Below, in pieces: positions 12,600 to 24,479 of a stretch of 64,000 nt of DNA. The first letter of the stretch is position 1. The number at the start of each line of letters is the position of its first letter. Origin of the DNA: Persicaria tinctoria (taxonomy: Eukaryota; Streptophyta; Magnoliopsida; Caryophyllales; Polygonaceae); NCBI GenBank assembly GCA_037127255.1, contig JBANSL010000016.1, positions 5,892,501 through 5,956,500 on the forward strand, read 5' to 3'. A model generated the notes under the pieces. The model ran no database searches and was not told where the DNA came from. It was given only the letters and a program-made list of their open reading frames with translations. Both the position numbers and the translations under genes were made by a program.

Positions 12600-13849
12600 C
12601 AACACTTGATGATGTGATTGTGAACTGTTATACTTAATTATGTTGTAGGAGTGAACAATTGAACATCATACATTCATAATGAGCTAGTAAGTGTAACTGG
12701 GTCATAAGGAATAGTAAATTTTGGAGAAAAATCTGAAACAACTTTATATGAATAGTTCAATCATCTTTTACAGTAAAGCTCAACAGAACCAACTGATCAA
12801 GGAAGAGATGCTGTCATGTATGTAGCCCTCTTCTTAAGGCCAGAAATGCAATGTGTACCACAAGGTTCGCGGTGTTGCTATGATCATCCGATCCCCATGG
12901 TGGTGGTAACCACCAACCACCGGCATATTGGCCATGACCGACTCGAGTCAAAATCGAAAGGCCACTGCGTTCGTCGGACTTGTTCTGGCAGCTCTATTGT
13001 TCCCAACTTGTCCTTCCCAAAATCAACCAAAACTATAACATGTTTGGTGATCGCCGGACCATAGTATGGCATGGCTGATGAGTGATGAGTAGTAGTCGAT
13101 CATGTCCGATATGTCGCCCATAGCAACTTCTTCCCATGCCTGTTTCCTGGACAAGAAAACTCACCTACATAAAACTACTAACCTATCTACCAACAAATTA
13201 AAGAACTATATATGTATATTCTTGCAATCAAATCAGTTTTAAAACATACATATTTTCATAATCGAAGCAAGTTTATGAAAGGGTAACTTTCCATCATCAA
13301 ACCTAGTTTCTTCAGGATGATTGTTTGCATTATCATCGTGTAAGCCAATTGAAATCAAAGACCCAGATACCTTAAGATCGAAGAACGACTTTGCAGGGAC
13401 GCCTCGAGTGGTGTAGGACATATGATGAGGTGTCCTTTTGGTGCCTCATTGCCTCCAATGTCCCTTTATATGTAAATTTGAGAATCATCGTCGACATTGG
13501 CATTGCAAGTTTTGAAGTCATGAAACATATATCTTCATAGTTTTCATATCTTCGCGAGCCAGTATTTGGAGCTTCACCTTCAGGTTCGGCCTCATCAGCT
13601 TGCAGAGTATCGAGCCTCACTCCGACTCTTGGGTCAGATGTGTGGAAGGAAGGTCGCCTCGTCGTCGGGATGATCTGAGATGGTCAGCTCGTCGTCCTCC
13701 TCCTCGACTCGACGCCTTTGAGACCTGCCCCCCAACGCATACGCTCCGCCGTGGTGGTTGATCTCATATCGAAGCAATTTGTATAATGCGAAATAATTTG
13801 TATAATTTTTAGTGATTTTTAGATTCGATATTAAGGTTGTTATATGAAC
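12600..13849. other. unrecognised sequence with short open stretches
   Basis: Higher GC at 12840-13750, with short open frames on the minus strand (13372-13620 and 13239-13421). They could be remnants of one exon set. I recognise no domain and cannot define splice sites. It may be a captured or decayed gene fragment. Confidence 0.3.
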
Positions 13850-14240
13850 TAAACAGTTCGAAAGCAGCTTGAAAAAAGCTCAACTCGGGCTCATTCACTT
13901 ACCTAAACAAGACGAGCCTGAACAAGATTTTAAGGTCGGTTGAAAGCTCGACTCATTCGATTTAAGCTCGAATAACTCGAATTTTATGAAATTTCTAAAA
14001 TTTCCTTTAAGTTAATGTGTTATGACCAAGTAGAACTATTTAAAGCTTGAAAAAAAGCTCGGCTCGAGCTCGTTCATTTCCTAAACAAGCCCGATCAAGA
14101 ACAAAAGCCCGTTTAAAAATTGGGCTTGGATTGTTTAACAAACGACCCAAATTTGAACCTGCCAAGCTCGGCTCGGCTCGTTTAACCAACAAACTAAGTT
14201 TTAACATGCCAAACACGGTTCGTTCGACTCAAATTACACC
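13850..14240. repeat. gctcg-rich degenerate repeat
   Basis: Repeated variants of aaaaaagctc(aa/gg)ctcg and gctcgttcattt...taaacaa occur on both strands at 13855-13930, 14045-14100 and 14160-14230. This looks like a dispersed repeat or a subterminal region of a DNA transposon. No terminal duplication is identified. Confidence 0.45.
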
Positions 14241-14662
14241 CCTAGTCAATATCAATATTGGTTTATTGTGGAGAGTTGGTATAATATTCAGTATTGTTGG
14301 TTATGAACATAGAAAAAGAGGGAGGCAATGAGTAGGAGAAAGGTAGCTAAAGCTCAACAAATTAATGAAACACAAACCATGCAGGAATCCGTTGCTTTAA
14401 AGCGTAGCCACTACATACATTAAAAATAATCAAAGCTTGCTTCAAATCCATTCTGTAAAGGAGTCCTAAAGATTGCAACTTTGCCTTAATATGCTTCATC
14501 ATCGATCATCTAATGGAAGCTAGCTATGTGTTTCCTGTCCTCTTTCAACCTACCCCTTCTTTCTCTATCTCCATTCACTCTCTTATAAAACAATCCCTAA
14601 TTCATTTCCTTACCATCCAAACTGATCAAAACACTAAAATTAAGCACCTTGCTTAAGGAATC

Positions 14663-17242
14663 ATGGAAGAAGTGCATTTCCTCTTCTACTTTTGCTTGCT
14701 TGTTTCTCTTCTTTCTCATGGAGTTTGCGCGACAGTGAAGAAGTATCAATTTGATGTGCGCATTCGATCCCCATCTCAAGTGATCTTTGAGCCATCCTAA
14801 GATGGTTTGTTCATAAGTTCTTATGTATTGTAAGGTTGTTTTTACACTATGATTGGATTGACTGCAGGTTCAAGTGGCGAGTGCGAGTAGATTGTGTCAA
14901 TCTAAGCGTATTGTGACGGTCAATGGGATGTATCCAGGCCCAACGCTTTATGCGACAGAAGGGGATCGTGTTCAGATAACCGTTACCAACCATGCTCAAT
15001 ATAACATGTCTATTCACTGGTATGTAAGAAACCTTCATATCATAATGCAGTATGAGTGGCGGATCCAGAAATTTGGCGGGGGTGGCTAAAATTTTTTTTT
15101 GAGAAGTTTTTTATTGCATGTATGTATGAAAAATATATTTTTTGTTTAAATATATTAGAAAAAAAACTTTAAATTTATGATTTAACTAGTCATTTTTAAT
15201 AAGAAAAATTTAAAAACAAAAATTATAAAAAACATTGAGAATTTTTTTTATATGTATATATAAAAAAATTATAAAAAACATTGAGAATTTTTTTTATATG
15301 TATATATAAAAAATTAAAAAGAAAGTTTTTGTTTAAATATATTGGAGAAAAACTTAAATTTGTTATTTAATTAGACATTTTTAGTAATAGGAAACTAATA
15401 AAAATAAAAATTGTAAAAAAGTGAGGCTAATGGGGTTTGACTCAAGTTCCTCATTTCCAACTAAGCTAAGTGGTCCTTATGATTTACTATAAAATTAGGA
15501 AAAATTACCAAAAAAATCCATATAAAATTTTTTTTCTACACTTTTCTTCCAAACTACGTGGGGATTTCAACCAACCAAGCCCTCCCTAGATCCGCCACTG
15601 TGTACTACAATTTACATGTTAGACCATAATATGTTATAGATAACCACACTTCTTGTGTTGGTGCATAGGCATGGCTTGAAGCAATACCGGAATGGATGGG
15701 CAGATGGACCGGCTTATATAACTCAATGCCCGATCCAAACAGGAAATAGTTACACATACGACTTCAATGTAACAGGGCAACGAGGAACTCTCTGGTGGCA
15801 TGCCCACATCCTGTGGCTCAGAGCAACCGTCCACGGCGCTTTCATTATCTTGCCTAAGCCTGGAGCTTCATTGCCATACCCCCAACCCGCTTTGGCAACC
15901 AACATAGTCTTAGGAGAATGGTGGAACCATGACGTTGAGACGATTGTCAGCCAGTCCAACAAGCTGGGTCAGCCGCCCCCTCCATCCGATGCTCACACCA
16001 TCAATGGCAAACCTGGCCCACTTTTCCCTTGTTCCGCTTCAGGTAAAGAGTACACGCCTTTTGCCACCAAAGGTGGGTTATCCTCGTTATTACCTTCTCT
16101 GTTGTTTGGCACACAGATACTTTTGCCATGGAGGTTGAGCAAGGGAAGACTTATCTCCTAAGGATCATCAATGCTGCACTCAACGACGAGCTCTTCTTTG
16201 GCATAGCAGGTCACACCATGGCGGTGGTGGAGGTGGACGCGGTCTACACTAAGCCCTTTAGTACCAACACCATCCTAGTAGCCCCAGGCCAAACCACCAA
16301 CGTTCTAGTGAAGGCCGATCAAGCCCCTGGCCGGTACTACATTGCCGCAAGGCCCTTCCAAGACGCTCCCTTCACTGTTGACAACAAAACAGTCACAGCC
16401 ATTCTACAATACAAAGGGATACCAACCACAATCCTACCAAAGCTTCCAGCACTTCCGGCACCCAACGACACCAGACTCGCCACAACCTACATGAGCCAAA
16501 TCCGAAGCCTAAATAGCCCATGGTATCCGGCAAATGTACCTCAAAAAGTCGACAGGCACTTGTTTTTCACCATTGGTTTGGGGATCAACCCTTGCCCTTC
16601 TTGCACCAATGGAACCCAACTGACTGCATCATTGAACAACATCACCTTTGTGATGCCACAGATTGCTCTTTTGCAGGCTCACTACCTTGGCATCTCCGGT
16701 GTTTTCCAGACCGATTTCCCTGACCAGCCACCAAAGGTGTTTAACTACACAGGTGCGCCATTGACGGCTAACCTGAGGACAAACCTTGGAACCCGAGTGA
16801 GCAGGTTGGTGTACAACAGCACGGTGCAGCTGGTGTTGCAAGACACTAACCTTTTATCTGTTGAATCCCACCCTTTCCATCTCCATGGCTACAACTTCTT
16901 TGTTGTGGGAACTGGACAAGGCAACTTTGATCCTACAAAAGACCCATCAAACTTCAACTTGGTAGATCCTCCTGAGAGGAACACTGTTGGAGTCCCTACT
17001 GGAGGCTGGACCGCAATCCGATTCACAGCTAACAACCCGGGTAAGTAAATGAAAGATTGATCATAGTTTAGCTATCAAGATGCAATCTTGATTTGGGTTT
17101 GTTGGGAGCAGGTGTTTGGTTCATGCACTGTCATTTGGAGCTACACACAACGTGGGGATTGAAGACGTCGTTCGTTGTCGAGAATGGAAAGACACCAGAA
17201 GAGAGTATACTGCCACCACCTAAAGACCTTCCACAATGCTAG
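14663..17242 (+). CDS. laccase (secreted multicopper oxidase)
   Basis: Five exons (14663-14755, 14868-15019, 15669-16042, 16117-17040, 17112-17242) give 557 aa, normal for plant laccases. Residues 1-23 are a signal peptide ([20 protein letters not shown]...). All four copper-binding blocks are present: HWHG (across the exon 2/3 junction), WWHAH, HPFHLHG, and [12 protein letters not shown]. The enzyme oxidises phenolics such as monolignols in the apoplast with reduction of oxygen to water. Exon 3 runs from the HWHG block past GEWW to [17 protein letters not shown] without the intron that usually splits this region. Intron 2 (649 bp) holds a hAT-like insertion. A miR397-type target lies in exon 4. 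The exon 1 donor (GATGTGCGC) is inferred from the reading frame. Confidence 0.95.
15054..15600. mobile_element. hAT-like non-autonomous element in laccase intron 2
   Basis: Left end GAGTGGCGGATCC and right end ...GATCCGCCACTG form short TIRs matching the hAT consensus CAGTGGCGGA. The possible 8-bp flanking repeats (tgcagtat / tgtactac) match only 5 of 8, so the insertion is old. Internally a ~55-bp segment (taaaaaacattgagaattttttttatatg) is tandemly duplicated at 15225-15310. Near 15430-15475 on the minus strand lie a good A-box (TTAGCTTAGTTGG) and a weak B-box. Confidence 0.7.
16166..16186 (+). promoter_or_regulatory. predicted miR397 target site in laccase exon 4
   Basis: This 21-nt segment encodes the conserved IINAALND region and is complementary to the conserved plant miR397. 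By eye there is one G:U pair and one mismatch near the miRNA 5' end. miR397 regulation of laccases is well established. Whether this copy is cleaved would need degradome data. Confidence 0.7.
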
Positions 17243-17722
17243 GTTCTAGCAAGCTAAAGAAGTTCAAAATTGTTTCGCTTTGTTTTTTTATTTTGATTTC
17301 ACAAAGCACAGTTTGCAAATAAGCTTGCAGACTATGCTTTGTGAATAAGGCCTCCCTTATAGTAAATACATCTAATCATTCCCATCCTTTGCACAGTTTG
17401 TGAATAAGGCCTCCCTTAGTTCATAGAAACAACCTCTTGTAATTTTCATTATTGACACATTTTGCCTTGTATAAATTTCTTGGATCACACAATTGTAACA
17501 TTGTTCAGTTATAGCATTGAGTTTCTTTTATAGAATGTGAAAAACATTGGTTGTATTTGTATTTGTGAGACTTTATTAGTTATTCTTAGATTTGTACTCT
17601 ATATATATTGATAATTTCTCATTAGAAGAAATACCAGAGTTATTCAACCAATGGGTCTATTTCTAAGAGCTTGATCTTTTCATCAAACATTTTTTCCCCT
17701 CTCGTTATTTTATTCATCACAG
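17243..17722. other. laccase 3' UTR and flank
   Basis: Downstream of the stop there is a short imperfect repeat (ttgtgaataaggcctccctta at ~17338 and ~17400). No gene is seen. Confidence 0.5.
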
Positions 17723-17856
17723 CGTTCTAAAAAGTGCTAGGCGGATCGTAGATGGTAAGGGGTCGCCTAGCGCCTAAACGACACTTAGACGGCGCCTAGA
17801 GGTGTTTAGGCGGGAGAGAATCGCCTAGAGCCTGCTTAGACGGGATTTTTAGAACA
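17723..17856. mobile_element. short palindromic element (gttctaaaaa ends)
   Basis: It begins cgttctaaaaagtgctaggcg and ends ...gacgggatttttagaac, so its ends are complementary. The interior is a run of gcctag/ctaggc blocks that would fold extensively. It looks like a small fold-back MITE; superfamily not determined. Confidence 0.5.
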
Positions 17857-18463
17857 GGAGCCCCACACCATGTCATCAATAATCTTCAAACCTAAGCCTT
17901 CACTATCCTTTAAGCCTTCACTATTCTTGTGGAAAGTGGTTCTTTATGTTGAAAGCTACTCTCCTCTAGTTTGTTGTTAGTGTGGTAATAATACTTAATG
18001 GGCTGTGAGGCTGTCCAGCGAAGCCCAGAATTGAAGCCCACATAACAACTTGGGCTTGGGTCAATGAATTCGGTTTTGACCTTTCTAAATGAAGTAAATT
18101 TGACCTTTATTTTCGTGTTGTGAAGGAAACAAACTGAATTAGATGTGAGAAAATTAGATGATACTCCGTATATGGATAACATACTAGATGGCCAAAATGA
18201 AAATAAAAACATTATTATTTTTATTAAAAGATATTGCTACTTAATAGTCGATCGTGTAAAGGTTTTAAAAAGAGAGATGAGGAATCGAAGAAAAGGAAAA
18301 TGAAAAAAGAGATTATTGAATCCAAACTCCTGAAATTGGAATCAAATTAGCCTATTGTTGAAGTAAGTTATATGCCCAAGCCATTTCAAGTTTGAAATCA
18401 AGGGAAAGGAACATATACATATTAACACCTAAATAAATTTTTTTCTCCTAATCTATACCTTAA

Positions 18464-18760
18464 GCCCCCGTTTGTTTTTTGATAGGGAAAAGTAATGATT
18501 ATCCTCATGAATATAGTCCATATTTAAGTTAAGATTCATTGATCATTATTCTAATCATTCCCATCCTTCTCCCATTTTCCATACAAATGTGTTACACTTC
18601 TATTTCCTAATTTTGAGGGGTAACTAATACCTCTAGGATGGGCTAATATTCCCCTCCACCCTCTCCTCCAAACTCACAAAAATTGGTGATCGTATACATT
18701 TTATGTGTAAAATTTAATACCTTACCTTTCCTTTCCCTAGTTATCTAAACAAACGAGCCC
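18464..18760. mobile_element. MITE with gccc(c)cgtttgttt ends and TTAA duplication
   Basis: Left end GCCCCCGTTTGTTT and right end AAACAAACGAGCCC are complementary, and TTAA flanks both sides. Related gggctcgtttggtt-type ends recur at 31718-32282 and 57822-58209, so this family is present at least three times here. TTAA could be read as a TAA duplication plus one base (Tourist-like). Confidence 0.65.
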
Positions 18761-19645
18761 TTAATATTACTGTATAATTCGAGATACATATTATATATAT
18801 ATATATGGCTAATTTACATTTTTTAAATTAAAAAAAAAACAATTTCCAAATTGGGCTTTAAATTTTCCGACAACTCAAGTGGTATGTATTATAGTTGAGT
18901 CATACATATATCATAAGACTTTTTGCTATTTAAAACAAAAGCTGAAAAAAGGTAAGTAGAGAAATAAGTACTTGTTTAATTGTTGAGATTTATCAAGCAT
19001 TCAATGTCTTTATTTACCACAATTATAGCAAATTAAAAAATTCCCTATGAGTCTGATCAAAAAAAAAAAAATCCCTATGAAAACCTTCAAATAAAAGCAA
19101 TAATAATTTATTTAAGATTATCGAATATGCATTATTACTCACAACGAAGAATTAATGAGATAATGCAATTACATTTTAGCATTTCAACTCATTATCCTAT
19201 TTTCGTTTAATATTAAATTCTATGCCTTGTAGCATTATTACATTTAACTTTGGCATTATTTACGAGATTGGGTGAAAAAAGTCATTTTAAATATGTCGAA
19301 CATAAAAAAGAAAAAAAAAGACTGAAATGTCAACGAGCGTCTATTGTTAAATTCACCGCACCAACGTATCCTTTAATTTGGCATGTTTTAGGGCATGTAA
19401 GGAAGGCATGACTCATGACTATCATAATTGCATACACAAGAAATAAAATAAAATAAAATAATCATTTTTTTAATCCAAATAATCAATTTTCTAATGTACA
19501 CATATTTTTTAGGCATAAGTTAAATAGTCCAATTTGAAAAAAATTGATTTCTAATTTTCACAAAAGTTATAAATTAGAATCCAAAGTACTACAAACCTAG
19601 ATTACAACATACTATAATCCAACCACTTTCGATTCATATACATTA
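18761..19645. other. AT-rich intergenic DNA
   Basis: Low-complexity A/T tracts, including a short (TA)n at ~18795. No gene or element is recognised. Confidence 0.5.
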
Positions 19646-19867
19646 CTCCCTCCGTCTTAAAATACATGGTCTTTTAGCCTATGAACTTTTGTAAAAAATA
19701 CATGGGCTTTTAGATTTATAGGGTAATTATTATCCCTAAAAAAGTACAATAGTAAGTACAATTTAAGAGTTCCTCCCTCTATAATAATAATGAGATTTAA
19801 ATAGAAATAGATTTCCTTAATTAATGTGCAATGGTCTAAAAGACCATGTATTTTAGGACGGAGGGAG
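19646..19867. mobile_element. Stowaway-type MITE (222 bp, TA duplication)
   Basis: Ends CTCCCTCCGTCTTAAAATAC and the complement ...GTATTTTAGGACGGAGGGAG, with TA on both sides (19644-19645, 19868-19869). It is a different subfamily from the 237-bp copies. Confidence 0.88.
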
Positions 19868-20218
19868 TATTACATAACAAATTGTCCATTCAAAATTTAA
19901 ATTATTACAAAAATGTAAGCCTCAGATTATACACAAATCACTTTCTGTATTTGAACCCTAATATGGACAAAGAATTAGCTCAATTCACGCTTTTCTTTAT
20001 CATCAATCAACGTCTATCAATTCAGAGCTAGGTTTGAAATTGGGTGGAGGCAGGGTAATTTCAGTCTGCAATTTGAATTGCATTCCATCGAATCGACTGA
20101 AAAGAAACTGAAATTATATGATTTCACTTTTTTGTACGATCAATTCCAACCAATTTTTCCGGCGAAAAGGGAAAAAAGGTGAAATGTAGAAGGAAAAATT
20201 GAAACTCCACCGACCTAA

Positions 20219-20737
20219 TTAACTCCGCTGCGCCGCGGCGGCGGCGGCGAGGGGGACGACCTCGGCGAGCGGCGTCGACTGCGGAGTCGGCAGCGGCGAG
20301 GTCCGGCAAACAGGACACGTCGGGTGGAGGCGGAGCCACGGATCGACGCACTTGAGGTGGAAGATGTGGTTGCAATCCGGCAGAAGCCTCAGCACGTCGT
20401 TGCGCTTGTAATCGGCCAGGCAGATCGAGCAGCAGGTGGCGGTGGAGTCCTTCTCCGCGAGATTCGCCTTGGAGTAGAGGAGCTTCGGATAGGTGTGGAG
20501 CGTCGCCTCGTCGATTCCGACGTCGATGACGAAGCTCTGCGGCGGCAGCTGCGGCTGCCGTTGACCTCGCGCATCGCCGCGAGACGGCGGATGCGTGTCG
20601 GCGCGGGTGCAGAAGTAGGAGGCGAGCGTGATTGTTGTGATGAGGATGAGGATCCCGACGGAGACGCCGATTCCGTAGCTGTAGCCGGCGTTGTTGTTGT
20701 TCCCGAAGAATCCGCCGTCGCCGGCTGTTGTGTTCAT
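20219..20737 (-). CDS. RING-H2 E3 ligase of the ATL type
   Basis: Intronless, 172 aa. Residues ~18-43 are a single membrane segment (GYSYGIGVSVGILILITTIT). A GLD-like block follows (GIDEATLHTYPKLLYSK, ~75-91). The RING-H2 finger at ~101-142 has the full C-x2-C-x15-C-x-H-x2-H-x2-C-x10-C-x2-C set (CSICLADYKRNDV ... CNHIFHLKCVDPWLRLHPTC, then PVC), including the Trp that contacts the E2. ATL proteins are membrane-anchored ubiquitin ligases, often stress-induced. The C-terminal Ala/Pro-rich tail is short. Long open frames on both strands here are GC-rich shadows of this gene. Confidence 0.93.
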   Translation of the reverse strand: MNTTAGDGGFFGNNNNAGYSYGIGVSVGILILITTITLASYFCTRADTHPPSRGDARGQRQPQLPPQSFVIDVGIDEATLHTYPKLLYSKANLAEKDSTATCCSICLADYKRNDVLRLLPDCNHIFHLKCVDPWLRLHPTCPVCRTSPLPTPQSTPLAEVVPLAAAAAAQRS

Positions 20738-20959
20738 CGCAGGAGCCGGCGGAGGCGACGCTGAGGCGAGTAGCTAATGCGATGAGAGGAGGAAGAGGAA
20801 GGGAGGGAGATGGAGATGATAAGAGGAGTAGGTGGATGGCAATGGCTGCAACTGGAAGCCATTGTTTTTGGTTCAAACAGAAGTTATTAGTAAGGAAATT
20901 AAAGATTAAAGTCAACTGTGATGAGAAAGCAATAATTTTTTTTTATAAAAATTAATTAT

Positions 20960-22180
20960 ATTTTGGACAATTTGCATAGATATACAAAAAAAGAATTTCC
21001 TTTGCAAAAATGTAGTGGGAGGTAGAAATTGCAAAGGGGTGACAAAATGACACTTTTGTAAATTACTTCCACCCGGTTGCAGGTTGCAATAGCAAAAAGG
21101 TGAGACATGGGTAGGACATGTGTCGAAATTCTAGAGGAGGGAGTGTGTTAATTTGGACAAAATAAAAATAAAAAATGAAGGAGTTGCAGAGGCTGAGAGT
21201 AATGTCCTGAGGAGAGGGAGAGAGAGTGAGAGTGGTTGAAATGATAGCATTTAATGCTAGATGAGAGAGATGATATCACTTTTCACAAAGAAAAGTTCCC
21301 GCCAAGGTAATTTGGAGGGAAACAACATGAGGAGTTAGGCAGGTTGCAGAGAGAATATAAAAGAAGATTGGTGGGCTGGACAGGTGGACCTAAAAGTGAA
21401 AAACTATTGATTGTCCATGACTGCCATTAACGTCAAGTTGGAAGAATAACACCCAGAAATTCAGTTACTAGCCAGGCAAAGGGAAATCCTAGTCATCAAC
21501 GGAATATATATTGACATACACAGGGATAAACGTGGCAATTGCGTACCTCATATACATCAACGATAATGGGTAAGTATGGAATGGTATGGTGGTCAATACA
21601 TCTTTCCACACATCTCGATCGTTCACCAATGAACCCGTGATGCACGCGACCCAAGTTCTCAAGCCTTTTCCATGCCACTTACCACCGGAGGCAAGCAACT
21701 TCTCCCAAAGATCGGTCGAAGTAACCCCGAGTGCCCCACAAAATGAGCAACAAAAAGGGCTCAAAATCATACATGACCGGCGAGGAAAAAACAACTCAAA
21801 CAATCAAGTTCCGGGCCATGGCACAGAAAAGGCTATGCAAGGATTGTGTCGAAAGAAACAGGTGCAACAATGGAGCTCTGTGGTGGCCGCAACTGATGCC
21901 AGAAGTTGGGCTCTCGACCACATTTGGGTGATTCTTGCACAACATGACATTTTTGTGCGCTCCTTGAGCACCCGACGATGATCTCTGCGTGCCCCCGACT
22001 CAATTTTCCAATATTATGCCATACCAACTACAGCCGAAGGCCCACAAATGCCCCCGAAGATCGATCGATTCAGTCTCGGACACCACGCAAAAGGAACCAT
22101 AAAAAACATATATATGTCGCTCGTTTTAAGGACGTCTCTTCTTTTGCATAGGAGAATGATGTTTTTTGTTAATTTGCATA
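20960..22180. other. RING gene upstream flank and unrecognised GC-richer block
   Basis: 20960-21480 is the putative promoter side of the RING gene, with a GA-rich stretch near 21215. 21490-22090 has more even base composition and short open frames on both strands, none with a motif I recognise. It may be a decayed gene or transposon fragment. Confidence 0.35.
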
Positions 22181-23159
22181 TACGTAATTGACACTATGGG
22201 GTTGTCCGTTTTGTTTCCCTAAGATGCGCAACATGAATGATTGTGATTTATGCTTACTAGCCAATAAATACCTTTGTCTTGCCATTGAAAAAGATGTCTT
22301 AGCCAATATAAGACTAATCCCTGTCGGATTTTGTCAATCTCAAAAACTTCTCAACTGCAGGATAGACAATATTAAGCACAAACTAAAGCAGTCAGAACAA
22401 CATTCAGGACAACTAACCATAAAACCATCCATACATAAATCCAGAACATAAGGGATCAGTCATCAAAAGGGAGGAAACGTTTTAGACCTAAAACAAATAC
22501 AATGAAGTACTAAAGCTAATGTTGGCTGCTTTCCTTCAACATGTTGTAGTCTGCAACAACGAAGGATTGATCCATGCGATCCAGGAGGCCCGTCTTCGAG
22601 AAGTGGTTAGACCTCCCTCTAAAGCTAATGTCGGTTGCACATATATCACACTTCACGATTAATATCACCAACACAAATACAAGACATCATTAATCTACAA
22701 TATATATAGGTATTTACCTTCTTGCTCGACGGTGTGTAGACGTACATTCCCTTCTTTGATTCTAGGCATGACTGCGGGGGGTTTCAAACCTGTGAAAAAA
22801 TTGTACAACTTAGTCTCAGGTTGGTAACACTAGACAATAAAGGTCGTATGTTAATCAACAGACGAACACAAGGATATTTGCATTGCATTACCCTAACTCC
22901 AACCCAAAATGCAACTATCGGTTAGTTTCGTGCGAGTCATAAAATCAACTAAAGTCAATATACTCATGCAGTTATAAAAACAACAATATAAAGTTACATA
23001 CGAGTCCACATGCATGATTATCTTGCCAATATCTAATCATGTTGGATTCCTAACACAACAAAAAATCTTCCCTCATTTAACTCTAGTCATGGCTGCTCAG
23101 TGTGAACATGTGACATCATTTAACAACCTGTTCAGAGATTGGTAACACCAATGACAGTA

Positions 23160-23600
23160 AATAAAAAAAGCTAGCCAGTACTGAAATAATTCTTGTCATG
23201 CAAAAAAAAGTGTCTGCCAGGATAGAAATGCTCAGATGTTCAAATGCTCAGAGGCTCATGTCACAACAATGTATGCAACAAAGGAAAACAATGTATGACT
23301 GCTTTTGCAGATGCATTAATAAGGTTATGAAATACAAACCACGAAATCTCAGTTTGTCCAACTATAACCAGTGCATTTGTAACAATAATGCCAGTAAAGA
23401 AAAAAACCTAGCCAGTAATGCAACAATAGATGCCAATAAATATAAATTGTCTACTAGGGTAGATATTTATAAAATTTCTCTCTTCAAAGAGATGCGCAAA
23501 TGCTCATGTCACAACAGTGCATAATGCAACAATAAACACAATCTAAGACTAATTTTGCACCTGCCTTGTCAACATTATGTAATACAAAGCACAAAATCAC
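23160..23600. repeat. degenerate direct duplication (~0.23 kb)
   Basis: A block beginning aaaaa(g/c)ctagccagta and containing aaatgctcatgtcacaaca(a/g)tg, ...gcaacaa..., and atg(a/t)aatacaaa is present twice, at ~23165-23350 and ~23400-23590. The copies have diverged and no coding sense is visible. The surrounding 22180-24480 sequence contains no gene I can identify. Confidence 0.45.
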
Positions 23601-24479
23601 ATTATTCTACAACTTCAACCTCTAACAAAAACAATTATAACCTCTAACTAAAGCCATTATAAATTTTCAGTTTGGGTAAAAATTCGAAAGGATTTGAGTA
23701 CCTGTATTCCATCTTGTTGTAGGTGTTGATTGAACTCCTCATTGAGCAACTATTCACGATATTTTTTAAGCACCACACGAGTAGCGTTCTCGCCACGAGC
23801 CACACGCAGACAGGACGACCAACTAACCGGAGGGAGGAGGACACCAGGATGTAAGAACGCCTCCCCAGCCACCCAAGCCGCCTCCACCGGACATCTTTCC
23901 GAAGAGACCCATGCGAATTTAATCCATTTTCTTTGATATTCTCTCCTCTGATTCTACAAATTTCACTAATTTTACTCTTATTTGGTAGCAAGAATTGCAA
24001 TTTGTTCTATGGGATGATTTGGGATTTACCGTCAGATTCTTTTGCTTCGGAGTTCGGACACCGCCTTTGGAAGCTTCTTTTTTGAGGGGAAGACTCTTTT
24101 GGTGGTGATATGTGGTGGTCGGCGTCGATTTTTCTTCACTCCGGTTGGGGCTCGGTGGCTGGCCGGCGGCGGCGGATGGTGAAGAGGTTAGGGTTTCCTG
24201 GTTTCTCTCTTGGTCTTTCTTTCTCTCTTGATGATATGACTAATAAAATAAAACTTTTCTCTCTTAATGGGTGCCCATTCGGTTTTTCAGTTTTTTTTTA
24301 CCTGTTAGTTTTGCAAAATTTTGGACCTTTTTTGACATATTTGCAAATTTGGGCAGGGGAGGGTCAGATCTGCAAAGAGCACAAAGTTTTGGTATATTGG
24401 ATGCTATTTTCTCTTATATTTTTAAGGGAAGATATAGGAAAAATTGTGAGATTTTTTTTAATTTAATCGAAACGGCGAG

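Noticed and set aside
20324..20764. Plus-strand and second minus-strand genes overlapping the RING gene
   Set aside because: They are GC-rich shadow frames without motifs. The RING-H2 frame explains the locus.
21489..21981. Conserved gene suggested by paired open frames
   Set aside because: I could not match either strand to a family or define splice sites, so I left it as unrecognised sequence.
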